Shown here: positions 1 through 9,545 of the stretch, one piece after another
How the letters are laid out: each line of letters starts with the position of its first letter
How positions within the stretch are numbered: position 1 is the first letter of the stretch
From: an uncultured beta proteobacterium
GTDB taxonomy: Bacteria > Pseudomonadota > Gammaproteobacteria > Burkholderiales > Burkholderiaceae_E
DNA: 36,630 nt
Direction of reading: 5' to 3'
Assembly (NCBI GenBank): GCA_903934295.1
Contig: CAIZNI010000043.1
Coordinates: forward strand, 1 to 36,630
Made by a program: the position numbers and the translations under genes
The notes under the pieces: model-generated
Told to the model about the DNA's origin: nothing
Seen by the model: only the letters and a program-made list of their open reading frames with translations
The model's database searches: none

Positions 1-953
1 ACGATGCGGGTGGCTTCCACCAGCTGGTCGAGCTGTTCCAGTCGCGACACCCCGACCACCGGCGCGGTGACCCCGGGCTTGCCCAGCAGCCAGGCCAGCG
101 CGATCTGCGCCGGCGTCTTGCCGTAGCGCGCGGCGACCTCGACCACCCGGTCGGCGATCGGGAACACCGCGTCGCCGCGATACAGGCTGGCGGTGCGCAG
201 CCGGTCGCCGCCCTGCGAGCGCTGGGTGGCGCCCGCCTCGAAGCCGCCCTTGTACGAGCCGGTGAGGATGCCGCGCGCCAGCGGCGACCAGGGCATCAGC
301 GCCACGCCGCTGTTCAGGCAGTAGGGGATCATCTCGCGCTCTTCCTCGCGATAGACCAGGTTGTAGTGGTTCTGCATCGAGACGAACGGCGTCCAGCCGT
401 TCATCTTCGCGGTCAGCTGCAACTCGGCGAACTGCCACGAGAACATCGACGAGGCCCCCAGGTAGAGCACCTTGCCGGCGCGCACCACATCGTGCAGCGC
501 CTGCAGCGTCTCCTCGATCGGCGCCGGGCTGTGCGCGGGGATGCCGTGCGGGTGGCGGTGGATGACCAGCTGGTCGATGTAGTCCAGCCCGAGCCGCTCC
601 AGGCAGGCATTGACCCCCTCGATCACATGCTTGCGCGACAGCCCGCCCTGGTTGGCGCCCTTGCCCATCGGCATCGAGATCTTGGTGGCGATCACATACT
701 GGTCTCGCGGCAGCAGCTCGCGCAGCAGCTGCCCCACCACCTTCTCGCTGGCGCCCAGTCCGTAGACATCGGCGCAATCGAAGTAGAACAGCCCGCGGTC
801 GATCGCCGCCTTGAACAGCGGCCGGGCCTCGTCCAGGCCCAGCGTCCAGTCCCCCTGGTGGCCGCGACCCGGTTCGCCGAAGTTCATGGTGCCCAGACAC
901 AGGCGGGACACGGTCAGTCCGCTGTTGCGGCCGAGCTGGATGGTCTTGAGCAT
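1..953 (-). CDS. Aldo/keto reductase, 3' end outside the window
   Basis: NAD(P)H-dependent oxidoreductase of the aldo/keto reductase superfamily, a cytosolic TIM-barrel enzyme that reduces aldehydes or ketones. The protein starts MLKTIQLGRNSGLTVSRLCL and runs open for 317 codons to the window edge, so only the last residues are missing. The catalytic tetrad can be read as Asp59, Tyr64 (in DVYG), Lys91 (in ATKIS) and His132 (in VIHRH). Late motifs include a PWSPLARGILTG segment and a PVVGVSR cofactor-binding segment. An AGGAG lies 10 bases before the ATG. It diverges from the VOC gene across about 260 bases. The family is clear; the substrate is unknown. Confidence 0.93.
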   Translation of the reverse strand, partial: MLKTIQLGRNSGLTVSRLCLGTMNFGEPGRGHQGDWTLGLDEARPLFKAAIDRGLFYFDCADVYGLGASEKVVGQLLRELLPRDQYVIATKISMPMGKGANQGGLSRKHVIEGVNACLERLGLDYIDQLVIHRHPHGIPAHSPAPIEETLQALHDVVRAGKVLYLGASSMFSWQFAELQLTAKMNGWTPFVSMQNHYNLVYREEEREMIPYCLNSGVALMPWSPLARGILTGSYKGGFEAGATQRSQGGDRLRTASLYRGDAVFPIADRVVEVAARYGKTPAQIALAWLLGKPGVTAPVVGVSRLEQLDQLVEATRI

Positions 954-1112
954 GGTGCGGAGACTCCTGGCGGTGATCGACGAGGCGGTCATGCTATCAG
1001 CGGGCCGGCGCGTCGCCGACCCGTGTGCCCCCGCCCCCGGACCGCTGCGCGCGCCATCGACCCGACCGGCCGACCGTCGTGCGCTGAATGGAATGGCCGG
1101 GTGCCTGGCGGC

Positions 1113-1142
1113 TTGCCGGCGCACCCCGGGGCTGGCTACAGT
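1113..1142 (+). promoter_or_regulatory. Possible sigma70-type promoter for the VOC/monooxygenase genes
   Basis: TTGCCG (1113-1118) and TACAGT (1137-1142) are separated by 18 bases, each matching four of six consensus positions. It lies 73 bases before the VOC start, in the only divergent gap in this part. The rest of 954-1214 holds nothing else that I can support. In such GC-rich DNA a match of this quality can arise by chance. Confidence 0.3.
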
Positions 1143-1214
1143 CGTCGCCACAGGCGCGCGCCGGCCGGCCCCGTCCGGGTGCCCCGGTCCCGCCGCCTTC
1201 CCCGGGACTTCTCC

Positions 1215-1979
1215 ATGACCGACTATCTTCGCCTGCGCCAGATCTGCCTGGTGGCCGCCGACCTCGACCGCGCCGTTCACGACATCGAGACCGTGCTGGG
1301 GGTGCGCGTTTGCTACCGCGATCCCAATGTCGCCAAGTACGGACTGGTGAACGCGCTCTTTCCGATCGGCACCGATTTCCTGGAGGTGGTGGTGCCGACC
1401 CGCGCCGGTACCACCGCCGGGCGCTTTCTCGAGAGCACCGGCGGGCGCGGCGGCTACATGGCCATCTTCGACTGTCACGACCCCGAGCGCCGGCGCGCGC
1501 ACGCCCTGGCACTCGGTGTGCGCATCGCCGCGACGCTCGAACACCCGGGCTTCTACGGCAACCAGCTGCACCCCAAGGACTGCCGCGCCGCGATGCTGGA
1601 GTTCGATCGCAGCGAGGGCGGCGAGACCCTGACCGGCGCCTACCACCCGGCCGGTCCCGACTGGCAGCCCTTCGTGCGCACCGACGTCACGCGTGCGCTC
1701 ACCGGCATCGAGGTCAGCAGTCCGGATGCCGCGGGTCTGGCAGCCCACTGGGCCCGCATCATCGACCTGCCGCTGTCGGCCGAGGGTCGCGCGATCGCGG
1801 TCGGGCCGTCGGTGATCCGCTTCGTCGACGCGCCGGCCGGTTCGCGCGAGATCCTTGACACCCTGGTGCTCGACGTGGCCGACCCGGCAGCGATGCTGGC
1901 GCGGGCGCGGCAGGCGGGGCTGCCGGTCGGCGCACACGGCTTCGACCTGTGCGGCGTCACCTTCCGGATCGCGGCCTGA
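1215..1979 (+). CDS. VOC / glyoxalase-like domain protein
   Basis: A 254-residue protein starting MTDYLRLRQICLVAADLDRA. This is the typical first strand and helix of a vicinal oxygen chelate (glyoxalase/bleomycin resistance/dioxygenase) fold. A second, more diverged half begins near TGIEVSSPDAAGLAAHWARI (about residue 160), so the protein looks like a tandem VOC repeat. The same frame stays open far upstream, but the upstream part has biased, meaningless composition, and homology-like sequence starts at this ATG. The stop is followed after one base by the GTG of the monooxygenase, so the two are probably co-translated. Its role is unknown; handling of a ring-cleavage or oxygenated intermediate of that enzyme is an inference. 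Confidence 0.85.
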   Translation: MTDYLRLRQICLVAADLDRAVHDIETVLGVRVCYRDPNVAKYGLVNALFPIGTDFLEVVVPTRAGTTAGRFLESTGGRGGYMAIFDCHDPERRRAHALALGVRIAATLEHPGFYGNQLHPKDCRAAMLEFDRSEGGETLTGAYHPAGPDWQPFVRTDVTRALTGIEVSSPDAAGLAAHWARIIDLPLSAEGRAIAVGPSVIRFVDAPAGSREILDTLVLDVADPAAMLARARQAGLPVGAHGFDLCGVTFRIAA

Positions 1980-1980
1980 G

Positions 1981-3450
<1,470 letters not shown>

Positions 3451-3509
3451 TCGGCTGCCGGGCTTCGCGCCTGGCACTGTCCTTGCAACGGAAGGATCGG
3501 GCGCGTCAA

Positions 3510-3564
3510 CCGGGCGCCCGGCGCACCAGCCTGGACGCAAGGTCGGTCCCAAGACTGGTGCGCC
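3510..3564 (+). promoter_or_regulatory. Palindrome and inverted repeat in the leader of the ABC importer
   Basis: The 213-base gap after the monooxygenase holds a 12-bp perfect palindrome, CCGGGCGCCCGG (3510-3521). It is overlapped by a perfect 10-bp inverted repeat, GGCGCACCAG (3520-3529) with CTGGTGCGCC (3555-3564), separated by 25 bases. The two hairpins are mutually exclusive at one base pair. This could be an operator, an intercistronic RNA processing or terminator-like structure, or chance in 70% GC DNA. No T-tract follows, so a classical intrinsic terminator is unlikely. Confidence 0.35.
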
Positions 3565-3663
3565 AGCGAGCAGAGACGCCCCGCCCTTGTGCGCGGGCCT
3601 GCCCGCGGCGCCCGGTCGGCGCGGCGCGGCCATCGAACCGATCCATCCGAGGACTTTCCGACC

Positions 3664-4665
3664 ATGAACCTGATTTCACGATGCCTGTCCCCCCGCTTGC
3701 TCGGCGCGGCGGCGCTGGCCGTTGCGTCGATGGGCGCGCACGCCGCCGACAAGGTGATCTTCCAGCTCGACTGGCTGCCCGGCGGCGACAAGGCCGCCGC
3801 GTATGTGGCGCTCAAGCAGGGCTTTTTCGCGGCCGAGGGCCTGGATGTGACCGTGCAGAGCGGTCGTGGCTCGGCCGATGCGGTTACCAAGGTCGCCACC
3901 GGCGCGGCCGACATGGGCACCGGCGGCATCTCGGCGCTGATGATGGCGGCGGCCGAGTCCGGCGTGCCGGTGAAGGCGGTCTACTCGGTCTACAGCAAGC
4001 AGCCCGACGCGATCTTCACCGTCAAGGGCGCCGGTATCGACGGCCTGAAATCGGTCGGCGGCAAGACGGTCGCGACCGCGCCCTTCTCATCGTCGAACAC
4101 CACCTGGCCGGTGATCCTGCAGGCCAACGGCATCGACCCGGCCAGCGTCAAGCTGCTCAAGGTCGATCCGGCCACCCTGGCCCCGCTGCTGGCGCAGGGC
4201 AAGGTCGATGCGACGATCAACTGGATCACCGTCGCGCCGCTGTTCGAGCGGGTGCTGCGCCAGGCCGGCAAGGAACTGCTGGTGCTGCCCTGGTCGACCC
4301 AGGGCCTGGACGGCTACGGGCTGACCCTGTTCGCCTCCGACAAGATGATTCGCGAGCGTCCGGATGTCCTGCGTCGCGTGCTGCGCGCCTATGCCAAGGC
4401 GACCGATTTCGCGCTGAAGAACCCCGAGGCCGCCGCCGCCGACCTGAAGGCGATCGTGCCCGAGATGGATGTGGCGGTGGCCGCCGGCGAGTTCCGCGCC
4501 TCGATTCCGCTGATCCGCAACGAGGTCTCCGCGCGCACCGGCATGGGCGCCTTCGACCCGGCGCTGCTGCGCACCACCTGGAGCTGGGTGGCGCGCGCGA
4601 TGAACTATCCGGCCGACAAGATCGATCCCGAGAAGCTCGTCGACCGCCGTTTCGCGCCGAAATGA
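3664..4665 (+). CDS. NMT1/THI5- or SsuA-like ABC transporter substrate-binding protein
   Basis: Periplasmic receptor of an ABC importer, 333 residues. A Sec signal peptide ends at about GAHA-ADK (residue 27). The mature part begins VIFQLDWLPGGDKAAAYVAL and continues with QGFFAAEGLDVTVQSGRGSA. This is the typical start of the family that binds sulfonates, nitrate, pyrimidines or aromatic acids. A GAGGA Shine-Dalgarno lies at 3649-3653. Its last codons overlap the ATPase start (ATGA at 4662-4665), so receptor, ATPase and permease form one operon. The adjacent molybdenum hydroxylase suggests an N-heterocyclic or aromatic ligand, which is an inference only. Confidence 0.9.
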   Translation: MNLISRCLSPRLLGAAALAVASMGAHAADKVIFQLDWLPGGDKAAAYVALKQGFFAAEGLDVTVQSGRGSADAVTKVATGAADMGTGGISALMMAAAESGVPVKAVYSVYSKQPDAIFTVKGAGIDGLKSVGGKTVATAPFSSSNTTWPVILQANGIDPASVKLLKVDPATLAPLLAQGKVDATINWITVAPLFERVLRQAGKELLVLPWSTQGLDGYGLTLFASDKMIRERPDVLRRVLRAYAKATDFALKNPEAAAADLKAIVPEMDVAVAAGEFRASIPLIRNEVSARTGMGAFDPALLRTTWSWVARAMNYPADKIDPEKLVDRRFAPK

Positions 4666-5468
4666 TTGTCGTGACCGACCGGGACGCCGACGCAGGCGTG
4701 CCGGTGGTGGCGCTGACCGGGGTGACCCAGACCTTCGTCTCGGGCGACGGTCGTCGCACCACCGCGCTGCAGGACGTCAGCATGACGCTGCGGCGCAACG
4801 AGTTCGTGTCGGTGATCGGGCCCTCGGGCTGCGGCAAGTCGACGGTGCTGCGGCTGATCGCGGGCTTGCTGCGCCCGACTGCCGGTACGCTCTCGATCCA
4901 CGGCCAGCCGGTCACCGAGCCGCGCGACGAGATCGGCGTCGTCTTCCAGCGCCCGACGCTGCTCCCCTGGCTCACCGTGCTCGAGAACATCGTCTTCCCG
5001 ATGCGCCACAAACACGGTCATGTGTCGCCGGCCGAGCGGGCGCGGGCGCTCGAACTGCTGCAAACGGTCGGACTCTCGGAGTTCGGCAGCCGCCTTCCGG
5101 CGGAATTGTCGGGCGGCATGCAGCAGCGCGTGGCGATCGCGCGCGCGCTGCTGCTCGACCCCGACATCCTGCTCATGGACGAACCCTTCTCGGCGCTCGA
5201 TGCGCTGACCCGCGACGAGATGAGCCTGGAACTGCTGCGCCTGTGGACCGAGCGCCCCAAGACGGTGGTCTTCGTCACTCACTCGATTCCCGAAGCGCTG
5301 CTGCTGTCGGATCGCATCGTGGTGATGAGCGCGCGCCCCGGGCGCGTGAGCCGCATCATCGACGTCCCGCTGGCGCGCCCGCGCGGGCTGCACACGCTGG
5401 CCGATCCGCTGCTCCATTCGCTGGCCAACGAAATCCGCGAGCAGGTTTTTTCCCGAGGTGCCCACTGA
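4662..5468 (+). CDS. ABC transporter ATP-binding protein (nitrate/sulfonate/taurine type)
   Basis: Cytoplasmic ATPase of the importer, 268 residues. The Walker A motif is GPSGCGKST, the Q-loop lies in GVVFQRPTLLPWLTV, the signature is LSGGMQQRVAIARAL and Walker B is ILLMDEPFSALDAL, followed by the H-loop in VFVTHSIPEA. The PTLLPWLTV segment is usual for the SsuB/TauB/NrtD group. The ATG overlaps the receptor stop by four bases and the gene ends in another four-base-type overlap with the permease, so stoichiometric co-translation is likely. Confidence 0.94.
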   Translation: MIVVTDRDADAGVPVVALTGVTQTFVSGDGRRTTALQDVSMTLRRNEFVSVIGPSGCGKSTVLRLIAGLLRPTAGTLSIHGQPVTEPRDEIGVVFQRPTLLPWLTVLENIVFPMRHKHGHVSPAERARALELLQTVGLSEFGSRLPAELSGGMQQRVAIARALLLDPDILLMDEPFSALDALTRDEMSLELLRLWTERPKTVVFVTHSIPEALLLSDRIVVMSARPGRVSRIIDVPLARPRGLHTLADPLLHSLANEIREQVFSRGAH

Positions 5469-6232
5469 TGGGCGCGCTGCTGATGCGGCTGGCGCCGCTG
5501 CTGGCCTTCGTGGTGGTACTGATCGCCTGGGAGGTCGGCTGCCGGGTGTTCGCGGTGCCGCCCTTCGTGCTGCCCACGCCCTCATCGATCGTGCTGGCGG
5601 CCACCGGTTTCGGCGCCGCCGCCTGGGCCGGCCATGCCTGGGCCACCGTGCAGGTCGCCTTGCTGGGCTATGGGGTGGCGGTGGCGCTGTCGCTGCCGCT
5701 GGCGATGGCGATCACCCGGTCGCGGCTGCTCTCGCGGACCCTGGTGCCCTGGCTGGTGGTGATCCAGTCGACGCCGATCGTGGCGATCGCGCCGATCATC
5801 GTCGTCACGCTGGGCGCGGGCGTCCTGCCCCGGGTGGTGATCACCACGCTGATCAGTTTCTTTCCGATCGTGATCGCCACCGCGACCGGACTGGCGGCCG
5901 CCCCGCCCGAACTGATCGAGCTGTCGCGCTCGCTGCGCGCCACCGCGGCGCGCGAGTACACCCAGATCCGGATGCCCTATGCGGTGCCCCACCTGTTCGG
6001 TGCGCTCAAGGTCGCGACCACGCTGTCGGTGATCGGCGCGGTGGTGGCCGAGTTCGTTGCCGCCGAAAAGGGGCTGGGCTACCTGATCCTGTTTTCGACC
6101 TCGTCGTTCAAGGTGCCGGTCGCGTTCGCGGCGCTGGGCATCCTGGTCGTCTGCAGCCTGCTGTTCTACCTCCTCATCGGCTGGCTCCAGGGACGGCTGT
6201 TCCCCTGGAGCCTGGCGCCGTCCTCCTCATGA
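5468..6232 (+). CDS. ABC transporter permease (SsuC/TauC-like)
   Basis: Inner-membrane permease of 254 residues with about six hydrophobic segments, the first at residues 7-25. The EAA-type loop that docks to the ATPase is visible at about residues 140-165 (ELIELSRSLRATAAREYTQI). The start ATG shares one base with the ATPase stop (TGATG). Its own stop overlaps the ATG of a short minicistron at 6229. Together with the two preceding genes it makes a complete type I importer. Confidence 0.93.
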   Translation: MGALLMRLAPLLAFVVVLIAWEVGCRVFAVPPFVLPTPSSIVLAATGFGAAAWAGHAWATVQVALLGYGVAVALSLPLAMAITRSRLLSRTLVPWLVVIQSTPIVAIAPIIVVTLGAGVLPRVVITTLISFFPIVIATATGLAAAPPELIELSRSLRATAAREYTQIRMPYAVPHLFGALKVATTLSVIGAVVAEFVAAEKGLGYLILFSTSSFKVPVAFAALGILVVCSLLFYLLIGWLQGRLFPWSLAPSSS

Positions 6233-6272
6233 GCTGCGGAGCTGGGTCATGAGCGCCGGAGTCCGGCCATGA
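6229..6272 (+). repeat. 20-bp imperfect repeat forming two minicistrons between permease and FAD subunit
   Basis: Three ATGAGC units start at 6229, 6249 and 6269, exactly 20 bases apart. The first ATG overlaps the permease stop and opens a 7-codon frame (MSCGAGS) that ends at 6252. The second ATG overlaps that stop and opens another 7-codon frame (MSAGVRP) that ends at 6272. The third ATG, overlapping that stop, starts the FAD subunit. GGAG sits at 6238-6241 and 6258-6261, each 7 bases before the next ATG. The arrangement and spacing are seen directly. That ribosomes are passed along the chain is an inference. Confidence 0.6.
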
Positions 6273-7105
6273 GCGCGCCGGTGCGCATCGAGCGGCCGGC
6301 CAGCGCCGCCGCGGCGCAGGCGCTGCGCGCAGCGGCGGCCGATGTCGTCTTCGTGGCCGGCGGCACTGCGCTGCAGCTCGGCTGGACGGACGGCGCGCCC
6401 GCCGGGCTCACGCTCGTCGATGTCGCCCGCCTGTCGGCTGCGCAGGGCATCACGCTGACCCCCGCCGGCCGGCCCGGTCTGCGGATCGGTGCGGCGGTGA
6501 CGCTGGAGGCGCTGCGGCTCGATGAGCGCGTGGTGCGCCTGGCGCCGATGCTGGCGCAGGTCTGCGCCGAGATCGGCTCCCTGCCGGTGCGGACCTGGGG
6601 CACCCTCGGCGGCAATGCCGGTTGGCGTTACGGCGACGCGCTGGCGGTGCTGCTGGTGCTCCAGGCCCGGGTCGAGCTGGCCGACGGCTCGGTCCGGTCG
6701 CTGGAGGACTGGCTCGCCGCCGAGCCGCTGCCGCTGGCGGTGGCCTTTCACCTGGATGGCCCGGCGTCGCCGTGCTGGTACGAGAAGATCGGGCAGCGGG
6801 AGGCCTTCGCTCCCTCGATGCTCACCCTGGCGCAGGCGGGCGGCCGGGTGGCGGCGGTGGCCGCGGGCCTGCCGGCGCGGCGCCTGCGGCGCACCGAAGC
6901 GTGCCTGGCCGGCCCGTCTGTCGATGCGTCCGTGTGGGTGGCGGCGCTGCAGGCCGATCTCGACGACGACGGTGTCGCGGGCGTGCGGGTCCCCGTGGGG
7001 CCGGCCGATGTCCGCTGGCGGGCGAGTGCGGCCCGGCGTCTGCTGCTCGGGCACTCGCGCCCGTCCCTTGATGACCCGGCGCCGCCCGCTGCGCCCTCAA
7101 CCTGA
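6269..7105 (+). CDS. Molybdenum hydroxylase FAD-binding subunit (CoxM/XdhB-like)
   Basis: Medium subunit of a three-subunit xanthine dehydrogenase-family enzyme, 278 residues. It carries electrons from the 2Fe-2S subunit to FAD. The FAD-binding elements are FVAGGTALQLGW (about residues 29-40) and VRTWGTLGGNAGWRYGDA (about 109-126), the latter equivalent to the usual IRNxGTIGGN motif. The C-terminal flavoprotein domain is short, and the tail is rich in Pro and Ala. Its start is the third ATGAGC of a 20-bp repeat that links it to the permease. The Mo subunit follows after 18 bases. Confidence 0.88.
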   Translation: MSAPVRIERPASAAAAQALRAAAADVVFVAGGTALQLGWTDGAPAGLTLVDVARLSAAQGITLTPAGRPGLRIGAAVTLEALRLDERVVRLAPMLAQVCAEIGSLPVRTWGTLGGNAGWRYGDALAVLLVLQARVELADGSVRSLEDWLAAEPLPLAVAFHLDGPASPCWYEKIGQREAFAPSMLTLAQAGGRVAAVAAGLPARRLRRTEACLAGPSVDASVWVAALQADLDDDGVAGVRVPVGPADVRWRASAARRLLLGHSRPSLDDPAPPAAPST

Positions 7106-7123
7106 CCCCCGGATCGCGCCACT

Positions 7124-9472
7124 GTGTCCCTGCTGCCCCCTTCCGCGGATGATCCAACGCTGTCGCACCGCGACCTGCTCGCGCGCGCCGAGCCGCGCGC
7201 CGATGCGCCCGACAAGCTCGACGGGCGTCTGAAATACCCCACCGATCGCCGGGTGCCGGACCTGCTGCACGGGGCGATGCTGGGCAGCCCCCATCCACAC
7301 GCCCGAATCCTGTCGATCGACACCCGCGCCGCGTGCGCGCTGCCTGGTGTGCGGGCGGTGGTCACCGCCGCCGACATTCCCGGCGAGACCCGCTACGGTC
7401 TTCGCGTGGTCGACCGGCCGGTGCTGTGCGCCGACAAGGTTCGCTGCGAGGGCGATCCGGTGGCGGCGGTGGCGGCCGACTCCCCGGCAATCGCCCAGCA
7501 GGCGCTGGCCCTCATCGCGGTGCGCTGGCAGGTGCTGCCGGTCGTCGACGACCCGGAGCGGGCGCTGGCCCCGGACGCCGAACCGGTCCATCCCGACGGC
7601 AACCTGCTGCACTCGACCGAGCACGCGCGCGGCGACCTGGCGCTGGCCGAGCGCGACTGCGCCTGGGTGGTCGACGAGGTGTACGAGACGGCCCGCCAGA
7701 TGCCGGTCTGTCTGGAGACCGAGGGCGGCATTGCCGAGCCCGATGGCCTGGGCGGACTGGTGCTGCGCCAGGCCTGTCAGCACCCGGAGCGCGACCGCCA
7801 GATCATCGCGGCGATGCTCGGCCTGCCCCCCGAGCGGGTGAGGGTCATCGGCACGCCGATCGGCGGCTCCTATGGCGCCAAGGACGAGCTGACGATGCAG
7901 CCGATCCTCGCGCTGCTGGCCTGGAAGACGGGGCGTGCGGTCCGGCTGCAGTGGAGCCGCGCGCAGTCCACCGCGCTCGGGGTCAAGCGGCATCCGTTTC
8001 GCATCCGCATGCGCAGCGGCTGCCGGGCCGATGGGCAGCTGATGTTCCACCAGGCCTGGCTGCTGGCCGACACCGGTGCCTACGCGACCCACGGCCCCGA
8101 GGTGCTGGACGCCGCGCACGAACACGCGGTCGGCCCCTATGCCTGGTCGGCGGTGCGACTCAGCGGCCGGCTGGCCTACACCAACAACGGCATTGCCGGC
8201 GCCTTCCGGGGCTTTGGCGCGGTGCAGTCGCAGTTCGCCCTCGAGCGCCAGATCGACCGGCTCGCGCGTCTGGCCGGCATCGAGCCGCTGGCCTTCCGGC
8301 TGCGCAATCTCGCGGCCCCGGATGCGCCGGGCCCGCTCGGTCAGGTGGTGGCGCCCTTCGACGGCCCGCGCGAGGTGCTGGCCGCGATCGCGGATCACCC
8401 GCTGCGGGCGGCGACCCGGCGCGGAGCGGGCGCCGCGGACATCGCGGGTGGCCGCTGGCGGCTGGGGACCGGGCTGGCGATGATCCACCGCAGCGATGGC
8501 TTCGGGCGCGGCGGGCCGAACGACGCCATCATCGTCCTGGCGCTGGCGCGCGACGGACGCATCGAGGTACGCACCGGCTTCACCGAGATGGGCCAGGGGC
8601 TGGTCAGCGTGATTCCGGCGCTGGCGGCGCGTCGTCTGGGTTGCGACCCTGGCGATGTGCGCGCGGTGGTCGGCGACTCGTCGCTGACGCCCGACTCCGG
8701 TCCCACCGCGGCCTCGCGCACCACCACCGTCATCCATCGCGCCCTGGGTCCGCCCGCCGACGGCTTTCGCGCCCGGATGCTCGAGGCCGCTGCGCGCGTT
8801 CTCGGTGAGCCCGACGCCACCGGTCTCGCCCTGGGGCCGGGCGGCGTGGTTCGGGCGGGCGCGGGCGCCGGTACGCGGCTGCTCGGCTACCCCGACCTGG
8901 CCGGCGCACTGGGCGAGCACTGCCCGGTCGCCACGCTGCGGCTGCCCGGCGAGACCACCCCCTCCGACATTCCCGGCTCGCACCATGTCTTTGGCGCCTG
9001 CGCGGCGCTGGCGCAGGTCGCGGTGGACACCTGGACCGGTCGCATCCGGGCGCGCCATCTGGTGATGGCCGCCGCACTGGGGCCGGTGGCCTCGGCGCAG
9101 GGCTACCTGGGCCAGATGGAAGGCGGCGCGGTGATCGGCCTGGGCCTGGCGCTGATGGAAACCCTGGACTGCGCCGGAGGCCGCTACACCGCCGCCAATC
9201 TCGACGGCTACCTGATCCCGACCCTGGCCGATGCGCCGACCCTCGAGGTGATCGCGGTGCAGCGCCTGCCCGCGCACGACACGATCGGCCCACGTGGGGC
9301 CGGCGAGATCGGGGTGAACATCGGCGCGGCAGCGATCGCCAATGCGGTGGCCGATGCCCTCGACGCACCGGTCACCGCGTTGCCGGTGCGCGCGGCGCAG
9401 GTGCTGCAGTGGCTCGATGCGCTCGAGGCCGATGGGCCAGGGACCACTGCACTGCCGCCGGCGCGCGCCTGA
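7124..9472 (+). CDS. Molybdenum hydroxylase large subunit, molybdopterin-cytosine-dinucleotide/Mo binding
   Basis: Catalytic subunit (782 residues, usual length) of the xanthine dehydrogenase/CO dehydrogenase superfamily, which hydroxylates a carbon next to a ring nitrogen or an aldehyde carbon using water. The N-terminal a/b hammerhead domain includes KLDGRLKYPTDRRVPDLLHG. Mo-pterin motifs are GGSYGAKDE (247-255), GAFRGFGAVQSQFALE (from about 359) and EMGQGL. The catalytic Glu728 lies in RGAGEIG. The AFRGFG form resembles purine or N-heterocycle hydroxylases more than CO dehydrogenase (AYRGAGR). The start is GTG. The gene order FAD-Mo-FeS differs from the common FAD-FeS-Mo order of coxMSL. 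The substrate is unknown. Confidence 0.92.
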   Translation: MSLLPPSADDPTLSHRDLLARAEPRADAPDKLDGRLKYPTDRRVPDLLHGAMLGSPHPHARILSIDTRAACALPGVRAVVTAADIPGETRYGLRVVDRPVLCADKVRCEGDPVAAVAADSPAIAQQALALIAVRWQVLPVVDDPERALAPDAEPVHPDGNLLHSTEHARGDLALAERDCAWVVDEVYETARQMPVCLETEGGIAEPDGLGGLVLRQACQHPERDRQIIAAMLGLPPERVRVIGTPIGGSYGAKDELTMQPILALLAWKTGRAVRLQWSRAQSTALGVKRHPFRIRMRSGCRADGQLMFHQAWLLADTGAYATHGPEVLDAAHEHAVGPYAWSAVRLSGRLAYTNNGIAGAFRGFGAVQSQFALERQIDRLARLAGIEPLAFRLRNLAAPDAPGPLGQVVAPFDGPREVLAAIADHPLRAATRRGAGAADIAGGRWRLGTGLAMIHRSDGFGRGGPNDAIIVLALARDGRIEVRTGFTEMGQGLVSVIPALAARRLGCDPGDVRAVVGDSSLTPDSGPTAASRTTTVIHRALGPPADGFRARMLEAAARVLGEPDATGLALGPGGVVRAGAGAGTRLLGYPDLAGALGEHCPVATLRLPGETTPSDIPGSHHVFGACAALAQVAVDTWTGRIRARHLVMAAALGPVASAQGYLGQMEGGAVIGLGLALMETLDCAGGRYTAANLDGYLIPTLADAPTLEVIAVQRLPAHDTIGPRGAGEIGVNIGAAAIANAVADALDAPVTALPVRAAQVLQWLDALEADGPGTTALPPARA

Positions 9473-9473
9473 A

Positions 9474-9545
9474 GCCGATCCCCCTCATCGAACCGACCCT
9501 CCTCATCGAACCGATCCCCCTCGTGAAACCGATCCACTTCCTCGT
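9474..9545 (+). repeat. 18-bp imperfect tandem repeat at the start of the 2Fe-2S subunit gene
   Basis: Four 18-base units (9474-9491, 9492-9509, 9510-9527, 9528-9545) follow the pattern RCCGAYCC..CTC.TCGA. The period is a multiple of three, and in the frame of the next gene the units read KPIPLI-EPTLLI-EPIPLV-KPIHFL. The last unit is the true N-terminus of the 2Fe-2S protein, so the repeat looks like expansion of the gene's own first codons into the junction. The GTG start lies in the third unit. Confidence 0.7.

Noticed and set aside
366-1214. Long upstream extension of the VOC gene
   Set aside because: This part is antisense to the aldo/keto reductase and has no homology-like pattern; the VOC fold starts at 1215.
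3451-3663. TPP riboswitch before the NMT1/THI5-like receptor
   Set aside because: The conserved CTGAGA and ACCTGATCTGGATAATGCCAGC-type core segments are absent.
7097-9277. A 726-codon minus-strand frame opposite the Mo subunit
   Set aside because: Composition typical of a GC-driven shadow; the plus-strand protein is unmistakable.
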